Assembly: GCA_947258885.1 (NCBI GenBank)
Contig: CAMYKD010000012.1
Coordinates: forward strand, 1-40,482
Direction: 5' to 3'
DNA from: an uncultured Kiloniellales bacterium
GTDB taxonomy: Bacteria; Pseudomonadota; Alphaproteobacteria; Kiloniellales; JAKSDN01
DNA length: 40,482 nt
The notes below the pieces were generated by a model that saw nothing but the letters and a program-made list of their open reading frames with translations, was not told the origin of the DNA and made no database searches. The position numbers and the translations under genes are program-made. Of this stretch, positions 37,147-40,482 are shown one piece after another; the first letter of the stretch is position 1; each line of letters opens with the position of its first letter.

Positions 37147-37891
37147 GGTCTTCTCCAAACTCGACCAGCGCGGTGATCAACTTCACCGTGCCGCCCGCCA
37201 GCAGGCGGTAGTTGACCATGAGCCAGACATTGAGCACCGCCCCGACAAGGGTCGTATAGAGCGCGGTGGAAAGGCCTTCGATGAGGGTCGAGACCATGGG
37301 GGCGATCGACTGGACGTCCGAGGCGCGTTCTGGATCGACACCCGACAGCGCAATGATGAAGCCGACGACCGTCCCGATCAGGCCCAGGAGAACGAGGCTT
37401 CCAGCCGTGTGGCGCACCGCGGCAATCCGTTGCGACAACTTGAGCCGCAGGGTCGACGCGAGGGTCGACCGGCTCTCGACGCCGCGCCCGCGTAGCTTGG
37501 CGATATAGTCGGCGGTCGTGGACGGTACGAGCGGATCGAAGGCCTTGACCTGGTTGAGGTCCCGGCTGGTCTGCCAGACCCTGAGGGTGCAGAACGCCAG
37601 ACCCCCGAGGAACGCCGCCACGATCACGATGGACAGATGGCTTTGGTCGCCCAACACCACCTTGTGGATCCAACCCTGCAGGTAGGTTGCGCCGAGCAAG
37701 GCGAATCCGATCAGGTTGACCAATACGAAGCGCAGCAGCAGCAGGTAGTGATATGGCTTCGCCCGGGCGGAGCGGGTGCGCGCCAGAAGCCAATTGACCC
37801 GCTGATCGTCGTCCTCGGCGGGCGCCCGCGAGCCCACCCGGGACAGGTCTTGCAAGCCGGTTATCAAATCGCTGGTGTGGGTATAGGCCAT
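37133..37891 (-). CDS. MotA/TolQ/ExbB-like proton channel protein
   Basis: A 252-residue protein with the MotA/TolQ/ExbB domain in its C-terminal half. LVLLGLIGTVVGFIIALSGV has the conserved channel threonine context of ExbB (L-G-L-x-G-T-V-x-G), and LSTALYTTLVGAVLNVWLMVNYRL matches the last span. Two further hydrophobic segments lie near 53-72 and 83-101. ATG at 37891 follows AGGAGAAAGGC. It leads the three-gene cassette, and no tonB, tolA, motility or Zorya gene is adjacent. The family is clear but the process it powers is unknown. Confidence 0.82.
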   Translation of the reverse strand: MAYTHTSDLITGLQDLSRVGSRAPAEDDDQRVNWLLARTRSARAKPYHYLLLLRFVLVNLIGFALLGATYLQGWIHKVVLGDQSHLSIVIVAAFLGGLAFCTLRVWQTSRDLNQVKAFDPLVPSTTADYIAKLRGRGVESRSTLASTLRLKLSQRIAAVRHTAGSLVLLGLIGTVVGFIIALSGVDPERASDVQSIAPMVSTLIEGLSTALYTTLVGAVLNVWLMVNYRLLAGGTVKLITALVEFGEDHGGT

Positions 37892-37915
37892 GCCTTTCTC
37901 CTGGTAACAGAAGCA

Positions 37916-37937
37916 AGATAGCCCGGCCCTGCTATCT
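37916..37937. promoter_or_regulatory. Inverted repeat upstream of the ExbB-like cassette
   Basis: AGATAGC and GCTATCT form a perfect 7-bp inverted repeat with an 8-nt centre, 25-46 nt upstream of the ExbB-like start. It may be an operator or a leader hairpin. Further upstream (38052-38094) TACCG/CGGTA motifs recur several times. Confidence 0.4.
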
Positions 37938-38160
37938 GCGCTCTTTGCGGCGCGCCTCGGGCTTTATCGCAAATAAATGGTCGCCCGGCGGCCGGGGTTT
38001 CACCCGGATGCCGCGCACGCCCAAGGTATGCGTGCATGGTTAATGTCTCGTTACCGAATCGTACGGTATGCCGAGAGAAAATCGCACGGTACCGCCGGAG
38101 ACGACCACAACGGTCTCGGGACGTTGTTCCCGGGCGTGCTGGTGTGAGGGTCCGGCGGGT

Positions 38161-39390
38161 TCAGACGGAGGCGACGCCGGCCTCGCCGTCCGTCTCGAGG
38201 CCGAGCAGCTCGCGATAGACCGCCAGCGTCCGCGCGCACATCTTGTCCTTGGAGAAATTGGCGCGCACGTGGGCCTCCGCCTGCCGGCTCACGTGCTCGC
38301 GCTCGCTGGTGCTCAAGCGCAGCGCCTGCCGCAGGGCCTCGGCCAGGGAGGCCTCATCGCCGGGTGGGAAGGGGAAAGCGGTCACCCGCGGCAGCACCTG
38401 TTCGCGCATGCCGCCGTGATCGCTCGCCACGACCGGGCGCCCCATGGCCTGCGCCTCGCTGATCACCCGGCCGAAGGCCTCGGGCTCGGTGGACGCGGAA
38501 ACCACCACGTCGGCCAGCATGTAGGCGGCGGCCATGTCGTTGCACTGGTCGACGACGAAGGCCCGGCTGCGCAGGTCGAGGCGCGCGATCAGTTTCTCGA
38601 GCTCGCGCCGATAGGCCGCGCGCCCCTGGTCGGCGCCGATCAGAACGCAGCAGAACTCCAGATCGCGCAGGCGGGTCAGGGCTTGCAGCAGGAGCGCCTG
38701 TCCCTTCCAGCGGCTGAATCTGGCCGGCAGCATGACCAAAGGCAGGTCGTCGGGCACGCGCCAGTTGTTCGCCAGCTGGATGACCCTTTGTGGGCTGACA
38801 CGGGCCGGATTGAAGACCTCCAGGTCGACGCCGCGCTGAATCACGCGGACGCGCTGCGGATCGACCCCGTAGTTGTCGCGGATGTGAGCGGCGATGAACT
38901 GCGAGGGTGCGATCACCAGCTCACCCTTGGTCATGATCGCGTTGTAAGCGCGCTTGAAGGGGGTGGAAAACCCGTAGGTGCCGTGAAAAGTGGTGACGAA
39001 GCGGCAGCCGGCGCGCCGCGCGGCGCGGCGCGCGCTCCACGCCGGCGCGCGCGAGCGGGCGTGGACGATATCCACGCCGAACTGCTCGATCACGCGCGCC
39101 AGACGGCCGGCGTTGCGGCGCATGACAAAGGGATTCTTCGAGGCCAGCGGCAACCGCACGTGCACCGCCCCGGCGCGCATCAGGTGGCGCTCGAGCTGGC
39201 CGCCCTCGGAGGCGACGATGGACGTGCCGCCGGCCTCGACGACCGCGCCGGCGATATCCACGGTGCCGCGCTCCACCCCCCCGGTCTCCAATGCGGGCAG
39301 CACCTGGAGCACCACCGGTCGGCCGCCTTTCGCGGCCTCGCGCCCGGTGCTAGTCTCCTCGGCCAGTGTCGCAGAGTCCTCGTGAACCAT
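38161..39390 (-). CDS. Family 4 glycosyltransferase
   Basis: A 409-residue GT-B fold glycosyltransferase. The N-terminal domain has VLPALETGGVERGTVDIAGA, and the C-terminal nucleotide-sugar domain has the E-x7-E motif in EAFGRVISEAQAMGRPVVAS. It probably transfers a hexose from a nucleotide sugar to a lipid-linked or surface polysaccharide. ATG at 39390 shares CATG with the divergent hydrolase start, so one or both starts may lie further in. No other polysaccharide genes are in view. Confidence 0.85.
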   Translation of the reverse strand: MVHEDSATLAEETSTGREAAKGGRPVVLQVLPALETGGVERGTVDIAGAVVEAGGTSIVASEGGQLERHLMRAGAVHVRLPLASKNPFVMRRNAGRLARVIEQFGVDIVHARSRAPAWSARRAARRAGCRFVTTFHGTYGFSTPFKRAYNAIMTKGELVIAPSQFIAAHIRDNYGVDPQRVRVIQRGVDLEVFNPARVSPQRVIQLANNWRVPDDLPLVMLPARFSRWKGQALLLQALTRLRDLEFCCVLIGADQGRAAYRRELEKLIARLDLRSRAFVVDQCNDMAAAYMLADVVVSASTEPEAFGRVISEAQAMGRPVVASDHGGMREQVLPRVTAFPFPPGDEASLAEALRQALRLSTSEREHVSRQAEAHVRANFSKDKMCARTLAVYRELLGLETDGEAGVASV

Positions 39391-40168
39391 GCCGGTCTCG
39401 GAATCCCCCTCCCGCTGTGCGCCGGAAACGCTGATGCGCCCGGACGGCAGCGCCATCGCCTACCACAAGACGCCTGGATCTGCACCCGGAATTGTCTTCC
39501 TGGGCGGCTTCATGTCCGACATGACCGGATCCAAGGCGCTCTGTCTCGAAGACTTCGCCCGGCGCCGCGGCCAGGCCTTTCTGCGCTTCGACTACCAAGG
39601 CCACGGTGCGTCCTCGGGCCGCTTCGAGGAGGGCACCATAGGGCTCTGGTCCGCGGATGCCGTGGCCGCCCTCGACGAGCTGACCGAGGGGCCACAGGTG
39701 CTGGTCGGCTCCTCCATGGGCGGCTGGATCATGCTGCTGGCGGCCCTCGCCCGGCCGCAGCGGGTCGCGGGCCTGCTCGGCATCGCCGCCGCACCGGACT
39801 TCACCGAGGACCTGATGTGGGACGCCTATCCGCCCGAGGTGCGCGAGACACTCGAGCGCGAGGGCGTCTACCGCGAGCCCTCGGACTACGGCGAGGAGCC
39901 CTATACCATTACCAAGGCATTGATCGACGAGGGCCGCGAGCACCTCCTGCTGCGCGCACCGGTCCCCATCGCCTGTCCGGTCCGCCTGATCCACGGCATG
40001 GCCGACCCGGACGTGCCTTGGGAACTCGCGGTCCGGCTGGCCGACCGGCTCGAAAGCGACGACGTGGAGATAACGCTGGTCAAGGGCGGTGGCCACCGGC
40101 TGTCCGAGCCCGAGGACCTGGAGCGGCTCGGTATGACTTTGGCTCGACTCCTGGAGCATCTTGGTTGA
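39389..40168 (+). CDS. Alpha/beta hydrolase, ABHD10-like
   Basis: A 259-residue serine hydrolase resembling animal mitochondrial ABHD10. The shared pattern includes FLGGFMSDMTGSKALCLEDF, RFDYQGHGASSGRFEEGTIG, VGSSMGGWIMLLAALARP, CPVRLIHGMADPDVPWE and a C-terminal GGGHRLSEPED. The nucleophile is in GSSMGG, with the aspartate in ADPDVP and the histidine in GGGHR. It may cleave acyl thioesters or acyl glucuronides. ATG at 39389 gives a 15-residue leader; ATG at 39434 is a plausible alternative. Confidence 0.87.
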   Translation: MPVSESPSRCAPETLMRPDGSAIAYHKTPGSAPGIVFLGGFMSDMTGSKALCLEDFARRRGQAFLRFDYQGHGASSGRFEEGTIGLWSADAVAALDELTEGPQVLVGSSMGGWIMLLAALARPQRVAGLLGIAAAPDFTEDLMWDAYPPEVRETLEREGVYREPSDYGEEPYTITKALIDEGREHLLLRAPVPIACPVRLIHGMADPDVPWELAVRLADRLESDDVEITLVKGGGHRLSEPEDLERLGMTLARLLEHLG

Positions 40169-40181
40169 CGCCACGAGGGTC

Positions 40182-40482
40182 TCACCGCTCGGCTGCAAAG
40201 AGGCTATCCAGTCCGCTCTTGTAGTCCGGAAATGAAAGTTCGACGCCCAGCTCGTCCTTGATGCGGCGGTTCGAGACCCGCTTGTTGTCGCGGTAGAAGG
40301 AGCGCGCCATAAGCGACAGCTCAGCCTGCTCGAAGGACACCAGGGGTGGCGGCGCGACGCCCAGCAGGCCGCAGGCATAGGCAATCACCTCGGCCGGCGG
40401 CGCCGGGTTGTCGTCGCAAACGTTGTAGGCGCGGCCCGGGTTCGGCCGGGCCATGGAGGCCTCCAGCACCGTGGCGATGTCC
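40182..40482 (-). CDS. NAD-dependent epimerase/dehydratase-like protein, C-terminal part
   Basis: Only the last 100 codons are in the window; the 5' part lies beyond 40482. The visible segment reads DIATVLEASMARPNPGRAYNV and CDDNPAPPAEVIAYACGLLG, typical of the C-terminal half of SDR-family nucleotide-sugar epimerase-like proteins (YeeZ-like). VSNRRIKDELGVELSFPDYKSGL is the usual end. It is convergent with the hydrolase 13 nt away. Catalytic residues are out of view, so activity is inferred. Confidence 0.75.
   Translation of the reverse strand, partial: DIATVLEASMARPNPGRAYNVCDDNPAPPAEVIAYACGLLGVAPPPLVSFEQAELSLMARSFYRDNKRVSNRRIKDELGVELSFPDYKSGLDSLFAAER

Noticed and set aside
36011-37891. Zorya or Tol-Pal system
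   Set aside because: Channel proteins alone do not make either: no ZorC/ZorD/ZorE-type or tolA/tolB/pal gene is adjacent.

Overview
The window is a high-GC (about two-thirds G+C by eye), gene-dense stretch of bacterial chromosome. Gene content and order point to an alphaproteobacterium, probably of the Rhodospirillales type. The clues are the argD-argF-hslO run, a coxMSLDEF cluster, thrS-infC-rpmI-rplT-pheST in one block, and many ATGA or TGATG overlaps between co-directional genes. The species cannot be named from sequence alone. There is no phage, integrase or transposase, and no CRISPR array.

Layout. 1-4.6 kb: a SAM methyltransferase overlapping a BtuF-like cobalamin-binding protein, recX on the opposite strand, two tandem ABC-2 permeases without an ATPase, and an unknown membrane protein with striking inverted repeats upstream. 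4.9-9.1 kb: argD, argF (arginine synthesis) and hslO, then a lipoprotein and a small single-span protein. 9.1-12.3 kb: a zinc uptake locus, znuA divergent from zur-znuC-znuB. 12.35-19.2 kb (minus strand): coxM-coxS-coxL-coxD-coxE-coxF, an aerobic form I Mo/Cu carbon monoxide dehydrogenase with its maturation genes. CoxL carries the form I AYRCSFR active-site motif, so the organism probably oxidises CO as a supplementary energy source. 19.4 kb: tRNA-Ser(GGA). 19.7-21.1 kb: three tandem paralogous ~108-residue membrane proteins of unknown function. 21.1-23.9 kb: lepA and a phytanoyl-CoA-dioxygenase-like protein in which two of the three predicted iron ligands are replaced. 24.2-28.6 kb: a universal stress protein, an alanine/sodium symporter, a nucleotidyltransferase-fold protein, a Tat-exported deaminase-like protein and an orphan truncated HicB, separated by REP-like repeats. 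28.7-35.9 kb (minus strand): thrS-infC-rpmI-rplT-lipoprotein-pheS-pheT, with infC apparently starting at ATA. 36.0-37.9 kb: a three-gene cassette with an ExbB/TolQ-like proton channel, an ExbD-like protein with an unusual periplasmic domain and a third membrane protein. 38.2-40.5 kb: a family 4 glycosyltransferase divergent from an ABHD10-like hydrolase, then the C-terminal end of an NAD-dependent epimerase cut by the window edge.

The best candidates for undescribed biology are the ExbB/ExbD-like three-gene cassette (36011-37891), the tandem triplet of small membrane proteins (19738-21134), and the dioxygenase-like protein with an altered HxD...H triad (23024-23845).
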